64,000 bases of DNA from Megaustenia siamemsis. Lineage: Eukaryota > Mollusca > Gastropoda > Stylommatophora > Ariophantidae. The notes under the pieces are model-generated. The model saw only the letters and a list, made by a program, of their open reading frames with translations, had not been told where the DNA came from and made no database searches. Positions 21,766-32,194 of the stretch are shown here, piece after piece. The position numbers were made by a program, and so were the translations under genes. The first letter of the stretch is position 1. Every line of letters begins with the position of its first letter. The stretch covers positions 36,505,991 to 36,569,990 of the forward strand of contig JAVIAB010000008.1 in NCBI GenBank assembly GCA_032433765.1, in the 5' to 3' direction.

Positions 21766-22692
21766 ACAACCGAACCGCCATTATCAGTTACGCTTTTGTA
21801 GTCGAATATTAATGCAGACAAACATTTACACCTTTCACATAATTTTCATTTTCTGACAAGACCTATTCGGTTTTTACAACAAATTTTAATTAACATTGAA
21901 GTCAGATTAACCAAAACTACTTAAATGCACTATAAAATAATCATATCAAAACGAGACTAATAACTAAAGTGCCAATTACAAACGGCTGTGCTAGTCAGTA
22001 GTAATATGGGAATTAGTTTCAGCAGCCTAAATAAGTGAAACGTGGAAGATGGCTTCTCCCTTTTGGCTATTTGTTTCAAGTGCATCCAATTTTACAGATG
22101 GACACACTGTCGCTCTTTTATTATCCACGCTGAGATTATTTGCTAAACTAATACACAGTGAGTCTGAGGGTAAATGAGAGGACATTGCTAACAAGTGAAT
22201 GAGTTCGGTTTTACGGTAAATTTACTCATCTTAATTATCGGTCATTGTTGTAAAGGGGAAGTAATTATGTTTGCTTTATGTAGCAAGTTGTAAAACTGCC
22301 GACGTTAGAGATTAAAACAAGCGATTTGTTTATTTTTATCAACACTCTGCTAACAATGTAGCACATAAAAGACATTAATAACCAAACAAGATATGTTAGA
22401 ATAGATATGAGATGTCTGGGAAGAATATTTCCTTCTTATTTAGCGTTCATCTGTTGCGTGGGCGTGGATGCGTTGTGTGGTAATATTTGAGCCGTTCGTT
22501 TCACTTGGACAGATCTGTTTTCAGTTTGGCTAGATTTGCTTAACAATTTTTGCCCGGACTGCGGCCATTAGGGTCTACACATTTCGACATTTAGCTGCTA
22601 AGGGTTCGTTAGCGTGCGCATAGGACTACCAGCACTTCACCGTTATCCGAGAGGACTAGACATCGAATCTATCTAACTACCCAGAGGACGGT
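21766..22692. other. Unique, unassigned spacer
   Basis: No element, RNA or coding signal recognised. AT-rich. The segment near 22470-22500 (GGATGCGTTGTGTGGTAATA) weakly resembles repeat Z (45190-45490), too little to call. Confidence 0.5.
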
Positions 22693-24267
22693 TATGTTAC
22701 GAGGAGACCAGGGGAGGGTAAAGCCACGAGGAGACCAGGGGAGGGTAATATCACGAGGAGACTAGGGGAGGGTAAAGCCACGAGGAGACCAGGGGAGGGT
22801 AATACCACGAGGAGACGAGGGGAGGGTAAAGCCACGAGGAGACCAGGAGAGGGTAAAGTCACGAGGAGACGAGGGGAGGGTAAAGCCACGAGGAGACGAG
22901 GGAGGGTAATACCACGAGGAGACGAGGGGAAGGTAAAGCCACGAGGAGACCAGGGGAGGGTAATACCACGAGGAGACGAGGGGAAGGTAAAGCCACGAGG
23001 AGACTAGGGGAGGGTAATACCACGAGGAGACGAGGGGAAGGTAAAGCCACGAGGAGACCAGGGGAGGGTAAAGTCACGAGGAGACGAGGGGAGGGTAAAG
23101 CCACGAGGAGACGAGGGGAGGGTAATACCACGAGGAGACGAGGGGAGGGTAATGCCACGAGGAGACGAGGGGAGGGTAAAGTCACGAGGAGACGAGGGGA
23201 AGGTAAAGCCACGAGGAGACGAGGGGAGGGTAATACCACGAGGAGACGAGGGGAGGGTAAAGTCACGAGGAGACGAGGGGAAGGTAAAGCCACGAGGAGA
23301 CGAGGGGAGGGTAATACCACGAGGAGACGAGGGGAGGGTAATGCCACGAGGAGACGAGGGGAGGGTAAAGCCACGAGGAGACGAGGGGAAGGTAATGCCA
23401 CGAGGAGACCAGGGGAGGGTAAAGTCACGAGAGACCAGGTGAGGGCAATGCCACGAGGAGACGAGAGGAGGGTAATGCCACGAGGAGACCAGGGGAGGGT
23501 AAAGTCACGAGAGACCAGGGAAGGTTAAAGCCACGAGGAGACCAGGGGAGGGTAAAGTCACGAGGAGACCAGGAGAGGGTAAAGTCACGAGAGACCAGGG
23601 GAGTGTAAATTCACGAGAGACCAGGGGAGGGTAAAGTCACGAGAGACCAGGAGAGGGTAAAGTCACGAGGAGACCAGGAGAGGGTAATACCACGAGGAGA
23701 CCAGGAGAGAGTAAAGCCACGAGGAGACCAGGAGAGGGTAAAGCCACGAGGAGACCAGGAGAGGGTAATACCACGAGGAGACCAGGAGAGGGTAATACCA
23801 CGAGGAGACCAGGAGAGGGTAAAGCCACGAGGAGACCAGGAGAGGGTAAAGCCACGAGGAGACCAGAGGAGGGGTAAAGCCACGAGGAGACCAGGGGAGG
23901 GGTAAAGCCACGAGGGGACCAGGGGAGGGTAAAGTCACGAGGAGACCAGGGGAAGGTAATTCCACGAGGAGACCAGGGAGGGTAACGCCACGAGGAGACC
24001 AGGGGAGGGTAATGCCACGAGGTGACCAGGGGAGGGTAATGCCACGAGGTGACCAGGGGAGGAGTAAAACCACGAAAAGACCAGGGGAGGGTAAAGCCAC
24101 GAGGAGACCAGGGGAGGGGTAAAGCCACGAAGAGACCAGGGGAGGGGTAAAGCCACGAAGAGACTAGGGGAGGGTAAAGCCACGAGGAGACCAGGGGAGG
24201 GTAATGCCACTAGGAGACCAGGGGAGGGTAATGCCACGAGGAGACAAGGAGAGGGTAATGCCACGAG
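22693..24267. repeat. 27-bp minisatellite (GAGGAGACCAGGGGAGGGTAA-type)
   Basis: About 58 units of 27 bp built from CACGAGGAGACC, AGGGGAGGG and TAAAGC/TAATAC/TAATGC. G-rich strand with runs of four Gs per unit. GACGAGGGG units dominate 22900-23400, GACCAGGAG units dominate 23540-23870. The array ends at the Maverick-derived insertion, and only a partial unit remains on its far side (27664-27675). Confidence 0.95.
24262..24267. repeat. Target-site duplication CACGAG, left
   Basis: CACGAG immediately before the left inverted terminus; the same six bases follow the right terminus. Removing one copy plus the element rebuilds an uninterrupted 27-bp unit (GCCACGAGGAGACC). Confidence 0.8.
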
Positions 24268-25120
24268 AGTAGTATATCATGGTGTAACTGTCTATCATTT
24301 AGGCGCTTAATTAACAAAGATATATAGTAGGCGCGCGGCGCGCCTAATGTACTGTAGGCGCAGGGGGAGTTAACCATAATCGCTCGTGTCGGGATGTTGA
24401 CCGCTCGTGTCGGTGACCCTGGAAGTGACCTGTTTATGTCGGGTGTGCGCTGACTTTTGGAGCTCTTGGTGTACTTGAGCGATAGTGATAGGTTAGTAGA
24501 TTATACAACATCAATGAAAAACGAACAATATAAAACAAAAGACAAAAGATATATTTTTTATTCTTTTATTATCTCAATAGGTGTATAACATACAGTGGAT
24601 ATCATATCACATTACAAAAATATTCAGTACATTGAGTAAATATATAGTACAAGGATAACATTTATTTATAGCTATGTAGTTGGGTGTCTGCTTAGCTCTA
24701 TGTCATAAATGAATCATAAGGGGTGAAACTGTTAGAGAATTCTGGGTAGTCTAAGCTGGTAGTGTAAAGAGTTAAATATCTAGAGGCGTTATCATCAGCT
24801 ACCTTTCTTTTTATATAGAAATAGGAAAGAGCATTTCTTGTTTGACTGTAGGAAAATATGGAATTATTTAAGACTTTGAAACCTACATTTTTCCCACCCT
24901 TAGCCTTTTGCGTACCGAGAACCTCTAAAAACATATCTTTATCTAATTTGTTGTGTTGCTTGCTTAGCCCTTTACAACTGATTTTATCGTAATCCCCGCT
25001 ACAGTGGTACGTCTTACTACATAAGCTAACAAGAGCTGTCCCTTCGTACTCTAGTTTAAAAAGCCCTGGCGTTCGTTTGGTGTACGCTTTAACACCCTTA
25101 CAGTTTATACAGTCTGTCTT
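24268..25120 (+). repeat. Left terminal inverted repeat (~853 bp)
   Basis: Pairs with 26801-27663 along its whole length, differing by an 11-bp indel and scattered substitutions. The outer 100 bp contain repeated GGCGC motifs and a 17-base palindrome, AGGCGCGC-G-GCGCGCCT (24329-24345). The inner edge is at AGTCTGTCTT. Confidence 0.9.
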
Positions 25121-25162
25121 GCTAGTATATTCATCGCAGCGATGGGTGTTGGAGGTCAACAA
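24698..25162 (-). pseudogene. DNA polymerase B-like C-terminal fragment, left arm
   Basis: A 154-codon frame; residues from about 16 on match the right-arm copy. It shows CKGVKAYTKRTPGLFKLEYE, LVSLCSKTYHCSGDYDK, CKGLSKQHNKLDKDMFLEVL, and SYSQTRNALSYFYIKRKVAD. I recognise this cysteine/KG/YFYxKR pattern as the C-terminus of the protein-primed type B polymerases of Maverick-like elements. An 11-bp loss after ADDNAS shifts the frame and bypasses the stop kept in the right arm, adding about 25 unrelated residues. The catalytic palm (DTD) is absent. Non-functional. Confidence 0.6.
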
Positions 25163-25560
25163 TTTTGAGTTTAGGTTGTCTTTTTGACAAACTTTTGGCT
25201 TTTAATATAACATTTAAGACTTTTGTGGTGAACTAGTATCACTTTGGGACTAAATTTTTAGGGTTTTGAGTTCAACTTTTTGGTTATGAGACGAACTTTT
25301 GGGGTTAAGTGTTACATTAGTTGTCTTTTGGAGTAACTTTTTGGACTTTGCATATAAATTGTTGGGCTTTGTGTCTAACTATTTTGAGTTTAGGTTGTCT
25401 TTTTGACAAACTTTTGGATTTGAATATAGCATTTACGACTGTCGTGTCTAACAATTACGACATTGGGACTAAATTTGTATAGTTCGTGTTCAACTTTGTG
25501 CGTATGAGTCGAAATTTTGGGGTTTGGAACTAAATTTTCTTACCTGAAATGATCATCTTT
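25163..25560. repeat. Degenerate T-rich tandem repeats in the Maverick centre
   Basis: Units of ~20 bp around GGACTAAATTTTT, CAACTTTTTGG and ACTTTTGGGG variants. A longer segment TTTTGAGTTTAGGTTGTCTT at 25164 recurs at about 25391, period ~227 bp. Not part of the inverted arms. No coding signal. Confidence 0.7.
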
Positions 25561-25817
25561 ACTGTTCTCTGTCATTCAATCAAGTGATAAAGATATGGAA
25601 CTCCAAAGTCTAAGAGCTGAGGTAATCACCTTTAATGATGTATGTCGTTCGTTGACGTGGGAAACACTGGTATTAAAGCCTTCAGCGGTCAAAATGAGGT
25701 CATAGAACTCTTCTGGAATTGCCTCAGGGGTCAAAACGAGTTCAAGTAACCCACCACCCAACATTGTTTCCCCACTGCTGACCCTCCAGCCCCTACCTAC
25801 GCTTGGGCTAACGCACT
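25561..25817. other. Maverick centre, unassigned
   Basis: A 90-codon open frame on the minus strand (25848-25576) crosses this stretch without any recognised motif, and its start lies among the CCAAT boxes of the promoter-like block. I do not call it a gene. Confidence 0.4.
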
Positions 25818-25819
25818 TC

Positions 25820-26048
25820 TCTGATTGGTTAATCCACCTGTCAGTCATTTCTTTGCCCCGCCTCCTATACTAATACTCTTCTCTGATTGGTTGATCCAGG
25901 TATCAGTCGATGTTGGCATAGTCACTCGCTGATTGGCTAATTTATTCATTTCTTACCAGGCTATATTTAAACTAGACGGCGTTATAAGTTTGGTTGATTC
26001 AAGGAAGGTCATACTACACTTCAGTCTAGCGGAGTTTTGCACAGTAAG
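25820..26048 (+). promoter_or_regulatory. Promoter-like block: three CCAAT boxes, TATA, 5' splice site
   Basis: Three ATTGG boxes (25824-25828, 25886-25890, 25932-25936), two within near-repeats of CTCTGATTGGTTRATCCA. A TATA-like CTATATTTAA follows at 25961-25970. An initiator-like TCAGT lies at 26021, a little far from the TATA, and a consensus splice donor ACA/GTAAGT at 26041-26049. All read toward the right-arm polymerase fragment. The arrangement is that of a compact pol II promoter with a short first exon, seen in many viruses and virus-like elements. Activity is inference. Confidence 0.5.
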
Positions 26049-26274
26049 TTGGCTTGTTTTCTCTTAAAGTATGTTAAGGGTTATCGATATAGGTTATATT
26101 CAGTGTAGATGATTGAGACTATATTTTATACTGTAAGTTTGAATGTTTTCTCTTAAAGTATGGTAAGACTTAACGATAACACGTTATTCAACTATATTGA
26201 TGTAAAGTAGTTAAGATAAGTAATGTTGAATGTAATGTTCCTTCATTTTTCTTATTGGTTGATTAAAGTATGAT
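26049..26274. repeat. Tandem duplication after the promoter-like block
   Basis: GTAAGTT and TTTTCTCTTAAAGTATG recur about 88 bp apart (26043-26100 and 26131-26190), so the donor-like GTAAGT is itself duplicated. AT-rich. Confidence 0.6.
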
Positions 26275-26800
26275 ATACCAGACAACCGCCATACAGCCCT
26301 CATGCCACACTAGGCGACCGGTATACAGCCCTCATGTCACACTAGACGCCCGGCATACAGCCCTCATATCACACTAGACGACCTCCATACACCCCTCATA
26401 CCACACTAGATGACCTCCATACAGCCCTTATGACATACCAGAAACCCTTCATACAGCCGTCACGACACACTCGACAACCTACATACGCCCATCATAACAC
26501 ACTAGCCGCCCTCCCTGTACCAATCACGACACACTAGACGACCTCTATACACCCATCACGACACACTAGACGCCCTCTATACACCCAATATGACACACTA
26601 GACGACCTCCGTACACCCATCACGATATACTAGCCGACCTCCATGCACCCATCACGACACACTAGACGACCCCTATACAACCATCATGACACACTAAACG
26701 CCCTCCATACAACCAGCATGACACACTAAACGCCCTCCATACAACCATCATGACACACTAGACGACCCCCATACACCAGTCACGACACACTAGACGACGA
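26275..26800. repeat. 32-bp minisatellite inside the Maverick derivative
   Basis: About 16 units of CACTAGACGACCTCCATACA plus CCCATCACGACA with many variants. It abuts the right inverted arm exactly, so the breakpoint of the inverted duplication lies at an array edge. Confidence 0.9.
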
Positions 26801-27663
26801 AGGCAGACTGTATAAACTGTAAGGGTGTTAAAGCGTACACCAAACGAACGCCATGGCTTTTTAAACTAGAGTACGAAGGGACAGCTCTTGTTAGCTTATG
26901 TAGTAAGACGTACCACTGTAGCGGGGATTACGATAAAATCAGTTGTAAAGGGCTAAGCAAGCAACACAACAAATTAGATAAAGATATGTTTTTAGAGGTT
27001 CTCGGTACGCAAAAGGCTAAGGGTGGGAAAAATGTAGGTTTCAAAGTCTTAAATAATTCCATATTTTCCTACAGTCAAACAAGAAATGCTCTTTCCTATT
27101 TCTATATAAAAAGAAAGGTAGCTGATGATAACGCCTCGACTACGTCTCTAGATATTTAACTCTTTACACTACCAGCTTAGACTACCCAGCATTCTCTAAC
27201 AGTTTCACCCCTTATGATTCATTTATGACATAGAGCTAAGCAGACACCCAACTACATAGCTATAAATAAATGTTATCCTTGTACTATATATTTACTCAAT
27301 GTACTGAATATTTTTGTAATGTTATATAATATCCACTGTATGTTATACACCTATTGAGATAATAAAAGAATAAAAAATATATCTTTTGTCTTTTGTTTTA
27401 TATTGTTCGTTTTTCATTGATGTTGTATAATCTACTAACCTATCACTATCGCTCAAGTACACCAAGAGCTCCAAAAGTCAGCGCACACCCGACATAAACA
27501 GGTCACTTCCAGGGTCACCGACACGAGCGGTCAACATCCCGACACGAGCGATTATGGTTAACTCCCCCTGCGCCTACAGTACATTAGGCGCGCCGCGCGC
27601 CTACTATATATCTTTGTTAATTAAGCGCCTAAATGATATAAAGTTACACCATGATATACTACT
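26801..27663 (-). repeat. Right terminal inverted repeat (~863 bp)
   Basis: Inverse of 24268-25120. Carries the same GGCGC-rich palindrome near its outer end (27586-27602) and ends ATGATATACTACT at 27663. Slightly longer than the left arm because it keeps 11 bp lost there. Confidence 0.9.
26803..27159 (+). pseudogene. DNA polymerase B-like C-terminal fragment, right arm
   Basis: 118 codons plus TAA, open throughout with no ATG at its start, matching the left-arm copy nearly residue for residue (one visible change gives TPWLF instead of TPGLF). It ends ADDNASTTSLDI then stop, the natural C-terminus, confirming that the left arm lost 11 bp. An AATAAAAGAATAAA motif about 200 bp downstream (27360-27374) could serve polyadenylation. 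Only the C-terminal domain is present, truncated at the inverted-duplication breakpoint. Confidence 0.6.
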
Positions 27664-27669
27664 CACGAG
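27664..27669. repeat. Target-site duplication CACGAG, right
   Basis: Second copy of the 6-bp duplication, followed by GAGACC, the continuation of the 27-bp minisatellite unit. After 27675 the sequence departs from that array. Confidence 0.8.
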
Positions 27670-27725
27670 GAGACCACACATTCCAAATGAAGAAAATTGT
27701 ACCGAACTAGGATTTTCATTTTCAG

Positions 27726-28470
27726 GATCTGATGTTTTACCTCTAGACTACCCAGTTATGTGATAAGTTTGGACGTCGTACCTCTAGACTACCCAGTTCT
27801 TTGATAAGTGTGGACGTCTTACCACTAGACTACCCAGTTCTGTTATAAGTGTGGACGTCTTACCACTAGACTACCCAGTTCTGTGAATAGTGTGGACGTC
27901 TTAGCACTAGACTACCCAGTTCTGTGAATAGTGTGGACGTCTTACCTCTAGACTACCCAGTTCTGTGAATAGTGTGGACGTCTTACCACTAGACTACCCA
28001 GTTCTGTGAATAGTGTGGACGTCTTACCACTAGACTACCCAGTTCTGTTATAAGTGTGGACGTCTTACCACTAGACTACCCAGTTCTGTTATAAGTGTGG
28101 ACGTCTTACCACTAGACTACCCAGTTCTGTTATAAGTGTGGACGTCTTACCACTAGACTACCCAGTTCTGTTATAAGTGTGGACGTCTTACCACTAGACT
28201 ACCCAGTTCTGTGAATAGTGTGGACGTCTTACCACTAGACTACCCAGTTCTGTTATAAGTGAGGACGTCTTACCACTAGACTACCCAGTTCTGTTATAAG
28301 TGTGGACGTCTTACCACTAGACTACCCAGATTTGTGAATAGTGTGGACGTCTTACCACTAGACTACCCAGTTCTGTTATAAGTGTGGACATCGTACCTCT
28401 AGACTACCCAGTTCTGTGAATAGTGTGGACGTCTTACCACTAGACTACCCAGTTCTGTTATAAGTGTGGA
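27726..28470. repeat. 41-bp minisatellite
   Basis: About 18 units: GTGTGGACGTCTTACCACTA, GACTACCCAGTTCTG and TTATAA or TGAATA. The two 3' variants alternate in runs. Confidence 0.95.
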
Positions 28471-28654
28471 CAAGCAATACTTAATTACCTTCTCACTCTT
28501 CAGTCATCAACTATGATACCCATTATCATAAGAATAGAGAATTGCCTGAAATATGATATATGAAACAGAGATTTCCAACGAAACTAGACCGTTCTAAGAA
28601 AAACCAGAATACGTTTTGTTTATAAAATATTATAACCCCCAGGGATAATTAACA

Positions 28655-29965
28655 TTCAGAATAGGCAGAAAACATAAACATTCAGAACTCACAAAGAACT
28701 GTAAGATTCATAACTAACAAAGAACATTTACATTCAGAACACTCAGATAACATTAACATTCAGAACACTCAGACAACATTAACATTCAGAACACTCAGAT
28801 AACATCAACATTCATAACACTCAGATAACATTAACATTCAGAACTCACATATAACATTAACATTCAGAACACTCAGATAACATCAACATTCATAACACTC
28901 AGATAACATTAACATTCAGAACTCACAGATAACATTAACATTCAGAACACTCAGATAACATTAACATTCAGAACACTCAGATAACATTAACATTCATAGC
29001 ACTCAGATAACATTAACATTCAGAACACCCAGATAACATTAACATTCATAACTCTCAGATAACATTAACTTTCAGAACACTCAGATAACATTAACATTCA
29101 GAACACCCAGATAACATTAACATTCATAACTCACATATAACATTAACATTCAGAACACTCAGATAACATTAACATTCAGAACTCACATATAACATTAACA
29201 TTCAGAACACTCAGATAACATTAACATTCAGAACACTAAGATAACATTAACATTCAGAACTCACACATAACATTAACATTCATAACACTCAGATAACATA
29301 AACATTCATAACACTCAGATAACATTAACATTCAGAACTCACAGATAACATTAACATTCAGAACTCACAGATAACATTAACATTCAGAACACTCAGATAA
29401 CATCAACATTCATAGCACTCAGATAACATTAACATTCAGAACTCACATATAACATTAACATTCAGAACACTCAGATAACATCAACATTCATAACACTCAG
29501 ATAACATTAACATTCAGAACTCACAGATAACATTAACCTTCAGAACTCACAAATAACATTAACATTCATAACACTCAGATAACATTAACATTCATAACAC
29601 TCAGATAACATTAACATTCAGAACTCACATATAACATTAACATTCATAACACTCAGATAACATAAACATTCATAACACTCAGATAACATTAACATTCAGA
29701 ACTCACAGATAACATTAACATTCAGAACTCACATATAACATTAACATTCAAAAGTCACAGATAACATTAACATTCAAAACTCACAGATAACATTAACATT
29801 CATAACACTCAGATAACATTAACATTCAGAACACCCAGATAACACTAACATTCAGAACACGCAGATAACATTAACATTCAGAACACACAGATAACATTAA
29901 CATTCATAACACTCAGATAACATTAACATTCATAACACTCTGATAACATTTTAACATTCAGAAAG
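28655..29965. repeat. 26-bp minisatellite
   Basis: About 50 units of CATTCAGAACACTCAGATAA plus CATTAA, with ACTCACA/ACTCACAT and CATAACACT variants in repeating order, suggesting multi-unit duplications. No coding capacity. Confidence 0.95.
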
Positions 29966-30269
29966 CGTTAACTCTTCGAAGTCCCAGAGAGCATTAACCC
30001 TCAGAATGGACAGAACGCATAAATATTCATAATCAAAGGGCATAGGCTAAAAGATTGATGTGAGAGATAGTGGATGGTCCCATGAAATATTATGCATTTC
30101 AATGAGTGCATACAATGGTCGAGACAAATCACCAAGCATTGATCAATATTGACTCCACGTTGGGAGTCTGCATAGATGGAAATAAATAAAGAAAGACAAG
30201 ACAGAACTGGGCTGCTGGTGACGTTAAGGTGGAGGAGAAGAGAAAGATCGTGATGATGCAGATGATGAA

Positions 30270-31012
30270 CAAAAACCAGAATACATGACAAGAGACATAT
30301 AAAATAGACATGTAATCAGAATACATGACAAGAGACATATAAAATAGATATGTAATCAGAATACATGACAAGAGACATATAAAATAGACATGTAATCAGA
30401 ATACATGACAAGAGACATATAAAATAGACATGTAATCAGAATACATGACAAGAGACATATAAAATAGATATGTATCAGAATACATGACAAGAGACATATA
30501 CAATAGACATGTAATCAGAATACATGACAAGAGACATATAAAATAGATATGTAATCAGAATACATGACAAGAAACATATAAAATAGACATGTAATCAGAA
30601 TACATGACAAGAGACATATAAAATAGACATGTAATCAGAATACATGACAAGAGACATATAAAATAGATATGTAATCAGAATACATGACACGAGACATATA
30701 AAATAGACATGTAATCAGAATACATGACAAGAGACATATAAAATAGATATGTAATCAGAATACATGACAAGAGACATATACAATAGACATGTAATCAGAA
30801 TACATAGACATATAAAATAGACATGTAGAATACATGATGTAGACATGTAATCAGAATACATCACAAGAGACATATAATAGACATGTAATCAGAATACATG
30901 ACAAGAGACATATAAATAGACATGTAATCAGAATACATGACAAGAAACATATAAAATAGACATGTAATCAGAATACATGACAAGAGACATATAAAATAGA
31001 CATGTAATCAGA
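30270..31012. repeat. 40-bp minisatellite
   Basis: About 18 units of AATCAGAATACATGACAAGA and GACATATAAAATAGACATGT. Units alternate GACATGT and GATATGT. Irregular near 30800-30900 with deletions. Confidence 0.95.
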
Positions 31013-31034
31013 ATGAGAATAATTATCAAGTACT

Positions 31035-31440
31035 GGACCTGCTGGCGTAGGTGATCATGTCTCTCCACAAATTTCGATCTCAACAGTTATTTATTATTTT
31101 TCTTGTTCACCTTCTGCCAAGCCATTCTCTTAAGTTGTCTGGTACTTTTTCTCCTTGCATTCCTCTATCTCTTCGTCCCTCGATTTTTTCCAGTTGTTAC
31201 AATATATTCCAGCTATTCCCTTTTCATTACATGGTCAAAAAATGATGATTGTTTCTTCCTAATATTGGAAATTAGCTCTCTTTTTTATTTTGCCTATTTC
31301 AGAATATCTTCATTACTCTTCTTAGCTGTCCATTGTATTCTCAATATTCATCTGTAAAACCACATTTCTACAGCCTCCAGTGATTTTCTTGTTTATTGTC
31401 CTATTGTCTATGATTCACGCCCATATGTTAAAAGAATGAG
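31035..31440 (-). mobile_element. LINE family A, diverged subfamily, 3' end
   Basis: Minus-strand match to family A: the block before GGCGTAGGTGATCATGTCTC (C-terminal RDMITYA), TTCATTACATGGTCAAAAAATG (FGH-MRR region), CTTAGCTGTCCATTGTATTC (PWTAKK). Closer to 57790-58290 than to 15635-16018, so at least two subfamilies exist. Heavily mutated. Confidence 0.7.
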
Positions 31441-31564
31441 AATAGTAAAGTAAATACACATGAAAACAATAATGGAATTAAAACTACACGTTTGCACATA
31501 ATGTGTATACTATGACGCCGTTGAGCAACAGAGTTGAAATATGTTAGCGAATCATTGCTGACAG

Positions 31565-31860
31565 TTCTTTGGTTCTTTGGTTATGGAAGGCCCCGGTATC
31601 ACTGCAAACGAATTACAATCCATAATTGCTCAACCGCCCGTGCCAGTAGAATCATCTCAATTACTATCTCATCTCCCAAACAAAGAAAGGTAGCTGTAGT
31701 CCCTATCATAGCAGTCTCAGCACACGCCAAAAGACATAAGGCGAAACCGCGCAGAAAGTGAACACAGCCAACTGTTCCCTGTCATAGGATTTCATCATTC
31801 ACCGTAAACAATTGGAATATCGAAACATGATCAAAACTGATGCGGCAAACAGCTCACGGC
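31565..31860 (+). repeat. Dispersed repeat X, copy 2
   Basis: Starts GGTTATGGAAGGCCCCGGTA and runs through CAACCGCCCGTGCCAGTAGA and GGCGAAACCGCGCAGAAAGT to CAAACAGCTCACGGCG, where it stops short of the end seen in copies 1, 3 and 5. Repeat Z begins about 80 bp later. Confidence 0.7.
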
Positions 31861-31939
31861 GATATTGTGCTTCAGCAAGGATGAATAAGAACTGCCCAGA
31901 TCCGGTTCCATATCTTTGCGGTGGCTTAATAACGGACTT

Positions 31940-32130
31940 TCCGGTCTAGTCTGACTTCGTGAATAGGCATTGAGAGGTAACCCGGGGTACTCTATAATAT
32001 TGTAGTGGAGTCGGATGTTCTGGGCGATAGGCGTAAATATCACAGTTATACTGTAAACAACAACACAACGCATCCAAGCCCACCTAACGTCCTTTAAGGG
32101 CGGATGACGAAGAGGGCTTAGTATATCTTT
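31940..32130 (-). repeat. Dispersed repeat Z, copy 1
   Basis: Inverse match to 45190-45490: CTCTTCGTCATCCGCCCTTA, GGACGTTAGGTGGGC, GATGCGTTGTGTTGT, CAGAACATCCGACTC and TAGAGTACC. No known class. It lies beside repeat X here but not at 45 kb. Confidence 0.6.
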
Positions 32131-32194
32131 AGCCATCGGGTGAACGCAGGCAATATGTCACCAATAATATTTTTAACTTTAAAATGTACGTCTA

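Larger units (their letters stand above)
24268..27663. mobile_element. Fold-back Maverick/Polinton-derived element (3.4 kb)
   Basis: Ends are AGTAGTATATCAT and its exact complement. The inverted arms are about 853 bp (left) and 863 bp (right). A 6-bp duplication (CACGAG) flanks it. Mavericks/Polintons are known for 6-bp TSDs, long TIRs beginning 5'-AG, and a protein-primed DNA polymerase B near one end. Both arms carry what I read as the 3' end of such a polymerase gene, transcribed outward. The 1.68-kb centre has no integrase, ATPase, protease or capsid gene, so it is a non-autonomous deletion/inverted-duplication derivative. Family identification is inference; the structure is directly visible. 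Confidence 0.75.

Noticed and set aside
18760..21821. Several 300-950-codon open frames across the CAT-rich arrays
   Set aside because: Repeat units of 39 and 33 bp without stops keep several frames open on both strands; only the PLE remnant at the end of one minus-strand frame is real coding ancestry.
22692..24264. Open frames of LLVALPSPG type
   Set aside because: By-product of the 27-bp array (unit divisible by three).
25576..25848. 90-codon minus-strand frame in the Maverick centre
   Set aside because: No homology recognised and it overlaps the promoter-like block; insufficient support.
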